Shown here piece by piece: positions 36,181 through 45,213 of a stretch of 64,000 nucleotides of DNA. The position numbers and the translations under genes were made by a program. How positions within the stretch are numbered: the stretch's first letter is position 1; every line of letters starts with the position of its first letter. The notes below the pieces were generated by a model that saw nothing but the letters and a program-made list of their open reading frames with translations, was not told the DNA's origin and did not search any database. Source of the DNA: Burkholderiales bacterium (GTDB lineage: Bacteria > Pseudomonadota > Gammaproteobacteria > Burkholderiales > Burkholderiaceae_C); NCBI GenBank assembly GCA_016703325.1, contig JADJCH010000002.1:192980-256979 (forward strand). Reading direction: 5' to 3'.

Positions 36181-38148
36181 TCAGTTCCCGATGGGGCCGC
36201 CATCGTCTTTCGTGATCACCACCGTGGCGGAGCGGGGGCGCTGGCCAGGCTGCGGCCACGCGCCGGCCCAGGGGTTGCGGCTGGCGTCGGCGGCCGGGTC
36301 CACGCCCGGATGCTGGAGGTTCAGGAACAGCGTGCGGCAGTCCGGCGTCATCACCGGCCCGGTGACCTCGCAGCCGTGCGGGGCGATCAGGAAACGGCGC
36401 AGTGCCGCCGCGCCCGGCCCGGCGGCGGGGTCGCAGGCCAGCAGCTGGTTGCGCGGCAGCCAGAGCCGGTCGCCGGGCTGGGCCGGCACGGCGGTGGGTG
36501 AGTGGTCGGTGGCCACCCAGAGCAGCCCGCGCGGGTCGATCATCAGCCCGTCCGGGCCGCCGAAGGCATCGCCCTCGGCCTCGCCACCCAGCGCGAAGAC
36601 CTCCCAGTCAAAGGTCTCGGACCCCAGGTCACCGTGGTGTTTCCAGCGCAGGATGTGGCCCATCGGGTTGGGGGCGCGTGGATTGGCGGCGTCGGCGCCG
36701 GGCAGTTCCGCCTTGCCCCGGGCGCTGTTGTTGGTCAGGCTGACGTAGACCCAGCCGCTGGCTGCGTCCACCGCGGTCCACTCCGGTCGGTCCAGTTTCG
36801 TGGCGCCCAGGGCGTCGCTGGCCTGGCGGGCCTTGATCACCACTTCGCCTTGATCGGCAAAGCCCTGCGCGCGGGTCAGCGGGCCGTGGCCATGGCGCAA
36901 TGGCAGCCAGCGGCCCTGGCCCTCGGCATCGAAGCGGGCCACGGACAGCGTGCCGTGGTCCAGCAGGTCCCGGTTGGCGGCCGCGCCGCCCGGGCGCACC
37001 CGGTCGCGGCTGACAAAGCGGTAGAGGTACTCGAAACGGGCGTCTTCGCCCATGAACACCGCCACCCGGCCATCGCGCAGCAGGGCGCAGGTCGCGCCTT
37101 CGTGGGTGGCGCGTCCCAGCGCACTGCGTTTGACCGGGGTGGACGTGGGGTCGTAGGGGTCGATCTCCACCACCCAGCCGAAGCGGTTGAACTCGTTGGG
37201 GTGGCGCCGGAGGTCGAAGCGTTCCTCGAACTCATGCCAGCGGTGCCAGCGCCCGCCCGGGCGCAGGCCCCAGCGGCGGTGGTGGTCGCTGAGCTGCTCG
37301 GGGGGCTCGAAGTAGCCGTGGAAGTTCTCTTCGCAGGTGAGGTAGGTGCCCCAGGGCGTGACGCCGCAGGCGCAGTTGTTGAAAGTGCCCAGCACCCGCC
37401 GGCCCTGCGGGTCCGCCTCGGTGCGCATCATGCGGTGGCCGGCCGCCGGGCCGGCGATGCGCATCGGCGTGCCGGCGGTGATGCGGCGGGCATAGCGGGA
37501 GGGGCGCTGCAGCGCCCAGCGGGGTGGCTGGCCGGCGCCGGGCTCTTCGGCCTGCACCTCGATGATGGAGACGCCCAGGGCGGCCAGCGACTTGGCGGTC
37601 TTGGCCGCATTCCAGCCGGTCATGCCGTCCGGGTGGAGCAGGTTCTCGTCGGTGTACTCGTGGTTGACCGCCAGCAGGCCGTGCCTTGAGTTGGCTGCGG
37701 CCCCGGGTGCCTCCGGCCCGGGCAGCGGGAACCAGCCCATGCCGTCGTGGTGCATGCCGGCCATGCGCGCCTGGTCGGCTGCGCTGTGGCTGGCGTCCGG
37801 GGGAAGTTCCGGCATGTGGCCCGGCATGCCGACCGGATCGCCCCAGCGGTAGAGCAGCCGCGCGGTGTAGCCGGTGGGCACCTGCAGTGCCGCGCCGCCC
37901 GCGGTCATGGCCAGTGGCTGGAAGCCCAGGCGGCCGGATGCCGAGGGGGCTGGCGGGGCTGGTGGAGTTGGTGGGGCTGCCGCGACCGCAGGGGAGGCGC
38001 CGGCCCATGCGGTCAACCAGGCCGCCGCGCCCTGGCGCAGCCAATGCCGCCGGTTGGGCGCGCTGTCGAGCAGATCCCAGAGGCTCGGGTTGCCGCTGGG
38101 GTTGCAGTCGTCGGGCGGGGGCAGTTCGGCGAAGCGGGCTTTGGGCAT
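36181..38148 (-). CDS. PhoX family alkaline phosphatase-like protein
   Basis: This is a 655-residue member of the PhoX/DUF839 family. Typical members are Tat-exported phosphatases with Ca and Fe cofactors. The N-terminus contains a twin-Arg-like segment and hydrophobic stretch (NRRHWLRQGAAAWLTAW near residue 33), then a Pro-rich linker. Family regions present include LLAVNHEYTDENLL near 155, NCACGVTPWGTYLTCEENFHGYF near 258, and SLTNNSARG further on. The natural substrate is probably a phosphate ester, but no Pho box was identified. It sits 21 bp upstream of the MFS-acyltransferase gene, suggesting a transcript related to phospholipids or phosphate. Confidence 0.9.
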   Translation of the reverse strand: MPKARFAELPPPDDCNPSGNPSLWDLLDSAPNRRHWLRQGAAAWLTAWAGASPAVAAAPPTPPAPPAPSASGRLGFQPLAMTAGGAALQVPTGYTARLLYRWGDPVGMPGHMPELPPDASHSAADQARMAGMHHDGMGWFPLPGPEAPGAAANSRHGLLAVNHEYTDENLLHPDGMTGWNAAKTAKSLAALGVSIIEVQAEEPGAGQPPRWALQRPSRYARRITAGTPMRIAGPAAGHRMMRTEADPQGRRVLGTFNNCACGVTPWGTYLTCEENFHGYFEPPEQLSDHHRRWGLRPGGRWHRWHEFEERFDLRRHPNEFNRFGWVVEIDPYDPTSTPVKRSALGRATHEGATCALLRDGRVAVFMGEDARFEYLYRFVSRDRVRPGGAAANRDLLDHGTLSVARFDAEGQGRWLPLRHGHGPLTRAQGFADQGEVVIKARQASDALGATKLDRPEWTAVDAASGWVYVSLTNNSARGKAELPGADAANPRAPNPMGHILRWKHHGDLGSETFDWEVFALGGEAEGDAFGGPDGLMIDPRGLLWVATDHSPTAVPAQPGDRLWLPRNQLLACDPAAGPGAAALRRFLIAPHGCEVTGPVMTPDCRTLFLNLQHPGVDPAADASRNPWAGAWPQPGQRPRSATVVITKDDGGPIGN

Positions 38149-38278
38149 CAGGCGACCGGCCGTGGCGGGTGCTGGGGGCCGATCAGTATGTCACGCCGCA
38201 CCGAACCTGCCGACCGCGGCGAAGGGCTCGTTCCCACACGGCCTGCGCAGGCCGCCCGGCTGCCGCGGCCTCAGGTTC

Positions 38279-39049
38279 TCACCCCTCCAGCGCGTCAAAC
38301 AGAGCGACGAACTCCAGGCTCAGCTTGTGCCGCGGATCCAGCTGCACCATCGGCAGCGCGCGCTCGTGGCTTTCCTTGATCTTCACCGAGGCGCTCAGGT
38401 AGGGCTGGAGCACCGGCAGGCCTTCTTCGATCAGCTCGGCCACCAGCTTCTGCGGCAGGCTGGCGCGGGGCTGGAACTGGTTGACGATCACGCCTTCCAC
38501 CTTCAGTGCCGGGTTGTGGTCGGACTGGATTTCCTGCACGTTCTGCATCAGGGTGTAGAGCGCGCGGCGGGAGAAGTCGTCGCAGTCGAAGGGGATCAGG
38601 CAGCGCTCGGCCGCGATCAGCGCACTGCGGGTGTAGAAGTTCAGCGCCGGCGGGGTGTCGATGAAGATCCGGTCGTAGCGGTCACTCAGGCTCTCCAGCG
38701 CGTCGCGCAGCTTGTAGATCTTGTAGCGCGACTCCAGCTTGCCGTGCAGCTCGTCCAGCGTGGGGCTGGAGGGCATCAGGTGCAGATGCTCGATGGGGGT
38801 TTCGTAGATGAACTCGCCCACCTGCTTGGGCTGGAAGCTGAAGCCCAGGGTCTGCTGGAAGAAGTCGGCCACCGTGCCGTCCTCGACACCATCGGCCTGA
38901 TCACCCAGCAGGTAGCGGGTGGAGTTGCCCTGCACGTCCAGGTCCAGCACCAGGGTGCGCAACCCGCGCGAGGCGCTCACGGCGGCGAGGTTGCAGGTGA
39001 TGGTCGACTTGCCGACCCCGCCCTTCTGATTGAACACGACTCGGCGCAT
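38279..39049 (-). CDS. ParA family ATPase, no ParB nearby
   Basis: This is a 256-residue deviant Walker-type ATPase starting at the ATG at 39049 (MRRVVFNQKGGVGKST). Walker A is KGGVGKST, and the sequence RIFIDTPPALNFYT holds the Walker B-like segment near residue 125. ParA proteins position plasmids, chromosomes or large protein complexes using ATP-dependent nucleoid binding. No parB or parS-like repeat lies next to it, so it could be an orphan ParA that positions other cargo. The gene appears to stand alone. Confidence 0.92.
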   Translation of the reverse strand: MRRVVFNQKGGVGKSTITCNLAAVSASRGLRTLVLDLDVQGNSTRYLLGDQADGVEDGTVADFFQQTLGFSFQPKQVGEFIYETPIEHLHLMPSSPTLDELHGKLESRYKIYKLRDALESLSDRYDRIFIDTPPALNFYTRSALIAAERCLIPFDCDDFSRRALYTLMQNVQEIQSDHNPALKVEGVIVNQFQPRASLPQKLVAELIEEGLPVLQPYLSASVKIKESHERALPMVQLDPRHKLSLEFVALFDALEG

Positions 39050-39207
39050 GCGGCAGCACTCCAGACGGGCGCGCACGGAACGGTGGAAGCGGGACGCGGC
39101 GAAACAGGGCGCGCCACTGGGGCCGCTTCGCCAGGCCCGGATTCTGCCAAGAGTCTGTTGCGTTGCAGCAGCGCTGTTTCGCGCGATGCATCCTTCGTCG
39201 TTGGGCG

Positions 39208-39504
39208 TTACCGAAGGCGGCTCAACCAGTGCTCCGGCACACGCCTGCTGTCTGCCACAGCGTGGATGAGTACCCCGTACTCTTCTTCCGTGTAGACGAT
39301 GGAGAACGGAAAGTCAGTCACCAGCCTGCGCCGGGTTCCGCCGGCAGACGGCTTGCCGTGAAGCGGAAAGGCCGCCGCACGTTGGGCTGCGGCCTCGACC
39401 GCTGATCGGAACCTGGCCCCGAGACCTTGCTCCATCGTCTCGTAGTAAGCGGTTTGGCCAAGCAGTTCGGACCTGGCGGCCTGAGTGAAGCGGGCCTGAT
39501 TCAA
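39208..39504 (-). CDS. RelE/ParE-type toxin
   Basis: This 98-residue protein has the RelE/ParE fold pattern: an N-terminal helical hairpin (FTQAARSELLGQTAYYE), a central strand region with FPLHGKP, and C-terminal strands with RRRLVTDFPFSIVYTEEE and VLIHAVADSRRVPEHW. ParE toxins poison DNA gyrase and RelE toxins cleave mRNA; the family boundary cannot be settled here. The start overlaps the antitoxin stop by 4 nt (ATGA), so this is the second gene of an antitoxin-toxin operon. Confidence 0.88.
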   Translation of the reverse strand: MNQARFTQAARSELLGQTAYYETMEQGLGARFRSAVEAAAQRAAAFPLHGKPSAGGTRRRLVTDFPFSIVYTEEEYGVLIHAVADSRRVPEHWLSRLR

Positions 39505-39731
39505 GGCGCGATGCGCCTTGCTTCTGCAAAAACGTCTTCGGCGGCGTAGGTCTTGACCTCTCCGCGCTGATAGGTCTGAACGCGGCGCACGATCTCGGCG
39601 TCCCAGGCCGCTTCAATGTGGGAAAGCGGGGGCTCGTGCAGCGATTCCAGCAGCAGCTCCACGAGGCGAGACCGGTCGTCGGGTGCGAGCGATCGGCCGC
39701 GGTCTGCAAGCTCGGCGACGATGTCAGCCAT
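39501..39731 (-). CDS. Addiction-module antitoxin, RHH-like small protein
   Basis: This 76-residue protein resembles the 'putative addiction module component' family that pairs with ParE-like toxins. It has a start region MADIVAELADRGRSL and a conserved segment (RSRLVELLLESLHEPP, then WDAEIVRRVQTYQRG). These antitoxins bind the toxin and repress their own operon. The coding sequence precedes and overlaps the toxin gene. Confidence 0.85.
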   Translation of the reverse strand: MADIVAELADRGRSLAPDDRSRLVELLLESLHEPPLSHIEAAWDAEIVRRVQTYQRGEVKTYAAEDVFAEARRIAP

Positions 39732-39786
39732 GGTGTGCCTCCGTGTGTTGGCAGATCATAGCGGGCGGGTGCGCAACGGGTGTTTT

Positions 39787-41013
39787 TCATTCCGGTTGCA
39801 GCCGATCGCGTGCCCACAGCGCCGGGAACAGGCGGATCCACAGCCCTGCCACCAGCAGGACGCCGACACCGCCCAGCAGCACCGAGCCCACCGGCCCCAG
39901 CCAGGCGGCGGTGGCGCCGGACTCGAATTCGCCGAGCTGGTTGCTCGCGCCGATGAACACCGAGTTGACGGCACTCACCCGGCCGCGCATGTCGTCGGGG
40001 GTTTCCAGTTGCACCAGGGTCTGGCGGATCACCACGCTGACCATGTCGGCCACACCGGAGATGAACAGCGCCACGAAGGACAGCCAGACCTGCGTCGACA
40101 GCGCAAACACCCCCATGCAGACGCCGAACACCGCCACCCAGCCGATCAGCTGCCGGCCGACCCCGTGCTGCAGCGGGTGCCGCGCCAGCCACAGCGACAT
40201 CAGCAGCGCCCCGCCGGCAGGCGCGGCGCGCAGCAGGCCCAGCGCCCAGGGGCCGGCCTGCAGGATCTCCTTGACGAAGATGGGCAGAAGCGCGGTGGCG
40301 CCGCCCAGCAGCACCGCGAACAGGTCCAGCGAGGTGGCCCCCAGCAGCACCGGCCGCTGCCAGAGGAAGCGCACGCCGTCCAGCACGCTGCGCCAGTCGG
40401 CCGCGCCGCGCGATTCGGCTGCGGGCACCCGCACCCGGCTCATCAGCCACAGCGACAGGGCACTCACCCCGACACTCACCCCGTAGACCCAGCCGATGCC
40501 CAGCGCAAACAGGCCGCCGGCCAGCGCAGGCCCGCCGATCACGGCCACCTGGATGCCGCTGGCATTGACCGCCATGGCCCGCGCCAGCAGGGACGGCGGC
40601 ACCAGCGAGGGCGTCAGCGCCTGGGAGGCCGGCATCTGGAAGGCCCGCGCCACGCCGAAGGCCACCGACAGGCCGAGGATCCCTTCGCGGGTGATGCTGT
40701 CGGTCAGGGTGGCGGTGCAGAGCAGCGTGATGGCCGCCCACTGCAGGGCCGTGCAGGCCAGCACGATGCGGACGCGGTTGTGGCGGTCGGCGACGTGGCC
40801 GGCCGGCAGGGTGAGCAGCAGCGCGGGCAGGAACTGCGCCAGACCGACCAGACCCAGGTCCCAGGCGCTGCCGGTCAGTTCGTACATCTGCCAGCCCAGC
40901 GCGACCATCACCATCTGGCTGGCCAGTTGCCCGGTCAGCCGGGCCCACCAGAAGTGCAGGAAGGGCCGCACCGCCAGCAGGTCGGCCAGGGAGTGGCTTG
41001 AAGATGAGGACAC
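39787..41013 (-). CDS. MFS transporter (efflux type)
   Basis: This is a 408-residue protein with about 12 hydrophobic segments and the MFS motif between helices 2 and 3 (GHVADRHNRVRIVL). It is similar to EntS/drug exporters of the MFS3 group. The GTG start at 41013 is the most likely, because the upstream frame extension lies inside ureF. It lies 16 bp after the ureF stop, in the place where ureG normally sits in betaproteobacterial urease operons. Co-transcription with ureEF is likely, but a role in urease or nickel handling is not indicated by the sequence. Substrate unknown. Confidence 0.8.
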   Translation of the reverse strand: MSSSSSHSLADLLAVRPFLHFWWARLTGQLASQMVMVALGWQMYELTGSAWDLGLVGLAQFLPALLLTLPAGHVADRHNRVRIVLACTALQWAAITLLCTATLTDSITREGILGLSVAFGVARAFQMPASQALTPSLVPPSLLARAMAVNASGIQVAVIGGPALAGGLFALGIGWVYGVSVGVSALSLWLMSRVRVPAAESRGAADWRSVLDGVRFLWQRPVLLGATSLDLFAVLLGGATALLPIFVKEILQAGPWALGLLRAAPAGGALLMSLWLARHPLQHGVGRQLIGWVAVFGVCMGVFALSTQVWLSFVALFISGVADMVSVVIRQTLVQLETPDDMRGRVSAVNSVFIGASNQLGEFESGATAAWLGPVGSVLLGGVGVLLVAGLWIRLFPALWARDRLQPE

Positions 41014-41029
41014 GGACAGGGTCAGACTT

Positions 41030-41740
41030 TCAAGAACGGAACAGCCGCGAGTACTGCGCCTCGTGCCGCGCGCTGAGAATGGCCAGCATCGGGCTGTGCG
41101 ACTGGCGGATCGCGTCGTCGGCATGCCGTCGGGCGGTGTCCACCGCGGCGGGCAGCTCTTCGATCAAGGCTGCGAGGATGCGTTGACCGGCGCTCTGACC
41201 CAGCGGTACGGCCTTGAGGGCCGCCTGCACCAGGTTCTCCGCCCAGCCGAAGGCATGGGCCAGCAGGGCCTCCTCCGGCTCAGGCGGCGGGTTGCTGCGC
41301 TGCACCGCCAGGGCCCAGGCGACGGGCCAGCTCGGCGCCGGGCGCAGTTGCGCCAGCAGGGCCAGGGCAGGGTCCTGAGCCGCCGCCGCCGGGTCCAGGT
41401 TGCGCAGCCACTCCAGCATCGAGCGGCCCATCTGCTCGGTCTGGCGACGCAGTTCCCGGCTCTCCCGGGTCTGCAGCAGCCAGTTGTTCAGGGTCTGCAG
41501 GCGATCGCCGTCCAGCGCCTGCCAGGCCTGCATCGCCGGCAGCAGCACCGCCAGGTCGGAGCGGGCCAGCGCCAGGTGCAGCTGGTCGATCAGCCAACGT
41601 CGTGTGCTGGCCTCGTCGTGCACCTGGCCGGCGTCCACCGCCGCTTCCAGCCCCTCGGAGTAGCTGAACCCACCCACCGGCAGGGCCGGGGAGGCGAGCC
41701 AGAGCAGTCGCAGCAGCGCGGCGGCCGGTCGGGCCGTCAT
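41030..41740 (-). CDS. ureF: Urease accessory protein UreF
   Basis: UreF takes part in the UreD-UreF-UreG complex that inserts nickel and CO2 into apo-urease. The 236-residue protein begins MTARPAAALLRLLW and shows ASPALPVGGFSYSEGLE near residue 20, the most conserved UreF segment. The C-terminal part carries ALIEELPAAVDTARRHADD. Its ATG overlaps the ureE stop by 4 nt, so ureE and ureF are coupled. The usual downstream partner ureG is missing, replaced by an MFS transporter gene. Confidence 0.93.
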   Translation of the reverse strand: MTARPAAALLRLLWLASPALPVGGFSYSEGLEAAVDAGQVHDEASTRRWLIDQLHLALARSDLAVLLPAMQAWQALDGDRLQTLNNWLLQTRESRELRRQTEQMGRSMLEWLRNLDPAAAAQDPALALLAQLRPAPSWPVAWALAVQRSNPPPEPEEALLAHAFGWAENLVQAALKAVPLGQSAGQRILAALIEELPAAVDTARRHADDAIRQSHSPMLAILSARHEAQYSRLFRS

Positions 41741-42558
41741 GCGGGCCTGGGTGGGTTGCCCGCGGCGGTGCCGACTGCAACCTCCACCGATGCCGCAGGC
41801 GGACTGTGGTGATGGTGATTGTGATGATGGTGGTGTCCACAACCGGGGCCGTGCACATGTGGCACCGGCTCGGAGCGCACGCCGATGGACAGCGGCCGGC
41901 CCCGCACCGGGACGGCTGCGGCTGCAGATGGTTGGGCCGTGGCGCTCACAACGCCTTGCCCGTGGGAATGACCGTGCCCATGATCCCGGGCGTGATCGTG
42001 CGGATGATCATGGCCGCCTTGCCCGTGGTCGTGCCCGTGGTCGTGCCCATGAGCATGGCCGTGCACGTGGCTTTGAGCGTGCCCGTGTGAATGCCCAGAC
42101 CCGGCGGCCGCATAGGCCCCCCCCTCCGGCTCGAACGCGGCCTCGGCCTCCTCGACGATCAGGTGCATCTGCCGCAGCATGTCGGCCAGCACATGGTCAG
42201 GCTCCAGCTTCAGGTGGTCCGGCTGCAGCTCCAGCTGCACATGGCGGTTGCCCAGGTGGTAAGCCGCGCGCATCAGGTCAAAGACGCTGCCGTGTTCTGC
42301 GCAGGCCCGCACCACCAGCACCCGCTGTGGGGCCGCCAGCACCCGCACCAGGCTGCCGTCCTCGGTGACCAGTACATCGCCGCCGCGCAGCTGGCTGCCG
42401 CGCGGCAGGAAGATGCCCAGGTGGCGGCCGCCGCTGTCGGTGGTGTCGAAGCGGCTCTTCTGCCGCTGGTCCCAATCGAGCTCCACATGGGAGGCTCGCC
42501 GCAGAAGCACCGACGCCAGGCCGCGGCCCTGGGGGATGAGTTTGTTGACGGTCAGCAT
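41737..42558 (-). CDS. ureE: Urease accessory nickel chaperone UreE with a very long His-rich tail
   Basis: UreE delivers Ni2+ to the urease maturation complex. The start at 42558 (MLTVNKLIPQGRGL) matches family N-termini; an ATG at 42567 adds three residues. The protein is 273 residues against about 160 in Klebsiella, because of a C-terminal tail with about 30 histidines in two clusters: an H-G/D-H alternating block near residues 160-210, and a block with five and four consecutive His near 250. The tail suggests strong nickel storage. ureE lies 86 bp downstream of the envelope cluster rather than next to ureC, and overlaps ureF. Confidence 0.94.
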   Translation of the reverse strand: MLTVNKLIPQGRGLASVLLRRASHVELDWDQRQKSRFDTTDSGGRHLGIFLPRGSQLRGGDVLVTEDGSLVRVLAAPQRVLVVRACAEHGSVFDLMRAAYHLGNRHVQLELQPDHLKLEPDHVLADMLRQMHLIVEEAEAAFEPEGGAYAAAGSGHSHGHAQSHVHGHAHGHDHGHDHGQGGHDHPHDHARDHGHGHSHGQGVVSATAQPSAAAAVPVRGRPLSIGVRSEPVPHVHGPGCGHHHHHNHHHHSPPAASVEVAVGTAAGNPPRPA

Positions 42559-42644
42559 GGCCCGCATTGTCGCGCCAGAGCGTGTTCCGGCGCAGACCGC
42601 GAGCCCAGGGCCGGATCAAGGCCGGAAACGGGCTGGATCAGGGC

Positions 42645-43904
42645 TCACTGGTTCTTGAACTTCTCGAAGTCCTCGGCCTGCTGGTCCTTGAACTTCTCGA
42701 AGCCGGACTTGCGCTTCGTGATCTCCAGTTTGCCGTTCACGCCATTGAACTTGACGGTGAAGTCCCGGCTGACCTTGCGCTCCTGCGGATTGAACTCCGC
42801 CAGGTCGATCTCGTAGTTGAACCGGTCCTTCAGATTGAGCTTGGAGGCCCGCTCCAGGATGTGGATCAGCGAGGCCGAACGGGTGGCCCCGGGGCCGAGT
42901 ACCAGGTCGGACGAGACGCTGCCGTCCTTCATCGTGAAGGGCAGGAAACCCTCCTTGCCGGGGTCGGGCGGTGCCACCTCGCCGTACTTGTTGCCGCCGC
43001 TGTCGCTCAGGTGCGAGTCGCCGAGTTTGTGGGTCAGCTGCAGGGGGGCTTCCGACAGGTTCTTGAACTTCAGGCTGACCACCGCCAGTTGCGGGTCGGT
43101 GAACTGGCCTTCGTTCATCAGGGTGGAGGAACCGATTCGCACCACCTCCACCCGCAGCGGACCGTCCACGGCACACAGCGGGACCCCCTTGCAGGGATCG
43201 ACAGGCGCCGCCGCCTGGGCCGCCGGCGGCAGGGGGGCAGGGCTGGTCGTGGCACCGGGCATCGGAGCGGACACAGCGGCGGCCCCGGCGCCGATCGAGT
43301 AAGTGCCCTCACGCAGGCGCGGAATGACGATGGCGTGTTCGATGCCGCCTTCTACGCGGTTGGTGTCACCGATCTGGCGCAGTTCCCGCACCAGCATCGA
43401 GACCTCGAAGAGGTCGCCGAGCTCCTTCTGGCCGGTCCAGACGTTGAACTCGATGGTGGCGTCGCGGTGTTCACCGGGCTCGACGCGGAAGTTCGTCTGC
43501 GTCTGGCCTTTTTCGAAGCGCGGCATGCCGCCGGTGCGGCCGTGGTTGTCCGAGCGGTGGCTGCGGTTGTCCGAAATGACCAGTTCCCGGCCGACGTAGG
43601 CCAGTGCGGTGGCCTGGGCGCTGCGGTTGAAGAAGCGCAGCGACACGTTGACATGCTTCCAGCCGCCGCTGCTGGTGCTGCTCACCGAGCGCACAAACAC
43701 CGCCAGCTCCTTGGACGACCAGCAGGCCGAATCCGCCGGGCAGACGGGCACATGCGACTGCGCTTGCGCCAGCGGCACCTGGACCAGGCCGAGGCTGGCC
43801 GCCAGGGCCAGATGGCGCAGGAGATGACTTGCCGAGTGGGTACGCCCCCTGTCAAGGCGCATGGCGCTGGATGGGGTAGGGGTCGGGAATAGGTTGTTCT
43901 GCAT
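42645..43904 (-). CDS. Secreted hypothetical protein at the end of the lipoprotein cluster
   Basis: The ATG at 43904 (MQNNLFPTPTPSS) has a GGAGGA ribosome binding site. The 419-residue product has a signal peptide ending near VPLAQAQ. The mature part seems to hold two related beta-rich domains: one near residues 60-200 (VNVSLRFFNRSAQATALAYVGRE) and one near 270-390 (LAVVSLKFKNLSEAPLQLTHK), separated by a Pro/Ala linker with a Cys pair. The C-terminus repeats EKFKDQQAEDFEKFKNQ. It matches no family I know. A terminator at 44017-44054 separates it from the lipoprotein genes, so it has its own promoter. Confidence 0.7.
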   Translation of the reverse strand: MQNNLFPTPTPSSAMRLDRGRTHSASHLLRHLALAASLGLVQVPLAQAQSHVPVCPADSACWSSKELAVFVRSVSSTSSGGWKHVNVSLRFFNRSAQATALAYVGRELVISDNRSHRSDNHGRTGGMPRFEKGQTQTNFRVEPGEHRDATIEFNVWTGQKELGDLFEVSMLVRELRQIGDTNRVEGGIEHAIVIPRLREGTYSIGAGAAAVSAPMPGATTSPAPLPPAAQAAAPVDPCKGVPLCAVDGPLRVEVVRIGSSTLMNEGQFTDPQLAVVSLKFKNLSEAPLQLTHKLGDSHLSDSGGNKYGEVAPPDPGKEGFLPFTMKDGSVSSDLVLGPGATRSASLIHILERASKLNLKDRFNYEIDLAEFNPQERKVSRDFTVKFNGVNGKLEITKRKSGFEKFKDQQAEDFEKFKNQ

Positions 43905-44016
43905 GAAATCCTCCGTGGACATGGGCATCCACGACCTGACCGCCGAGGTCATCTCGTGGTGAATCTGGGGGTCGACCGAATGCTCCGAAGCCGGGTGTCG
44001 AGACTGTCACGCCAAC

Positions 44017-44054
44017 AAGAAGCCCCCAGCACCGAGGGTGACTGGGGGCTTCTT
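44017..44054 (-). terminator. Intrinsic terminator after the LPP20-like lipoprotein genes
   Basis: The arms AAGAAGCCCCCAG (44017-44029) and CTGGGGGCTTCTT (44042-44054) form a perfect 13-bp stem with a 12-nt loop. On the minus strand the stem ends in CTTCTTGTTGG. It lies 60 bp after the stop of the gene at 44115-44705 and should end that transcript. Confidence 0.8.
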
Positions 44055-44114
44055 GAACGGTCATTCAGCTGCGTTCAGTCACTGCGCCGGTTCAGGCCGC
44101 AGTCAGGTGCACCG

Positions 44115-44705
44115 TCATTGCTTGGCGTCCATCTTGGCGATTTCAGCCGCCAGCTCGTCCTGGCCCTGCTTGGCCTTGAACTGCTGCCACAGCGCGCGTT
44201 CGTTGCGCATGCTGGTCTTCAGGACGTTCTTGGTCTGGTCTTCGGCCAGCTTGGGGTCCAGGCCGACCAGCACGTACATCGTGCCCTTGGGGCTGACGGT
44301 GCTGCGGAAGGCGCGCGAGCCGGAAATGGTTTCGGCGGTGATGAGCTTGGACACGCTGGTGTTGACCTTGTCGACGGTTTCCGACGAGGCCGCACCGGTG
44401 GTCTCCACATACTGCTTGACCATGTTGGTGACGCGCACCTTCATCTGCTGGGCAAGCACCACGCGTGCGGAGGCGGTGGCCTGGTCCTTCATGAACTGGG
44501 GGCCGGCTGCGGACTTCTCGTGCGAGCCCACTGCCGACACCGCCACACCCTCCACTGGGGTGTCGCAGACCCACAGCGGGGCCGGATCCTTCGGCGAGTC
44601 CGGGAACACGCATTCAGCCGGTGCGGCGGCCACTTGCTTTTTCGACGCACAACCGGCCATGAAAGCCATTGCCACAGCCACACCCACCAATCCCAGCTTG
44701 TTCAT
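44115..44705 (-). CDS. LPP20-like lipoprotein
   Basis: This 196-residue lipoprotein starts at the ATG at 44705, preceded by AAGGAG, with signal peptide and lipobox MAFMAGCASKK. The mature region resembles the LPP20 family: PLWVCDTPVEGVAVSAVGS near the N-terminus, a helical stretch with QATASARVVLAQQMKVRV, then SPKGTMYVLVGLD. LPP20 relatives include Helicobacter Lpp20 and the flagellar outer-membrane protein FlgP. It is the last gene of a four-gene lipoprotein operon read leftward and is followed by a strong terminator. Confidence 0.8.
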   Translation of the reverse strand: MNKLGLVGVAVAMAFMAGCASKKQVAAAPAECVFPDSPKDPAPLWVCDTPVEGVAVSAVGSHEKSAAGPQFMKDQATASARVVLAQQMKVRVTNMVKQYVETTGAASSETVDKVNTSVSKLITAETISGSRAFRSTVSPKGTMYVLVGLDPKLAEDQTKNVLKTSMRNERALWQQFKAKQGQDELAAEIAKMDAKQ

Positions 44706-44769
44706 CACGTTCACTCCTTACAGAAAAATATCCATCAAACCTGAACGAAGGGAGGCCCCTTGCGCTCCC

Positions 44770-45208
44770 TCATTTGGACGGGACCACCCAGACCCACAGG
44801 GTTCCGTTGGCGGGGTCCAGCCACTTGCTTTTCAGCACCGCCTTCACTTCGCGGTCCTTCACCTCTTCGCGAATGGTCTTGCTCGCGATGGTGGACGAAC
44901 GGTCGTTCTCGGTGACCTGTTGCACCTCGTGTTCACTGCCGATGGTGACGCCCTGGCGCTTGGCCAGTTCTTCGCGCGCCCGGCTGAGCGCCAGCTCTTC
45001 CTGGGCGTTGCGGCCCATCACATGCATGCCGGCGGAAGCGGAGGCCCCATCGCCGGGGTTGTCGATCCAGCCGGGGCGGCCCTGAACCTTGGGCCGACTT
45101 GCCCGGCATGGAAAGACAACCGGTAAACATTGCGACGGTTGCCAAGGCGCCCAGCCACAGCAAGCCGCGCAGCAACCGAGCGCAGCGGACTTGTTCCGTG
45201 TTCGGCAT
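44770..45208 (-). pseudogene. LPP20-like lipoprotein, single-base frameshift
   Basis: The N-terminal frame gives a lipoprotein signal (LLWLGALATVAMFTGCLS) and ends in a foreign frame after 45076. The C-terminal frame gives WIDNPGDGASASAGMHVMG, then ALSRAREELAKRQGV and the end LWVWVVPSK, typical of LPP20 proteins. Removing one base from the G4 run at 45073-45076 joins both into a 145-residue lipoprotein. A GTG at 45217 overlapping the upstream stop is an alternative start. The join is exact in length and motif order, so I think the gene is intact in the organism. Confidence 0.75.
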
Positions 45209-45213
45209 CCTGC

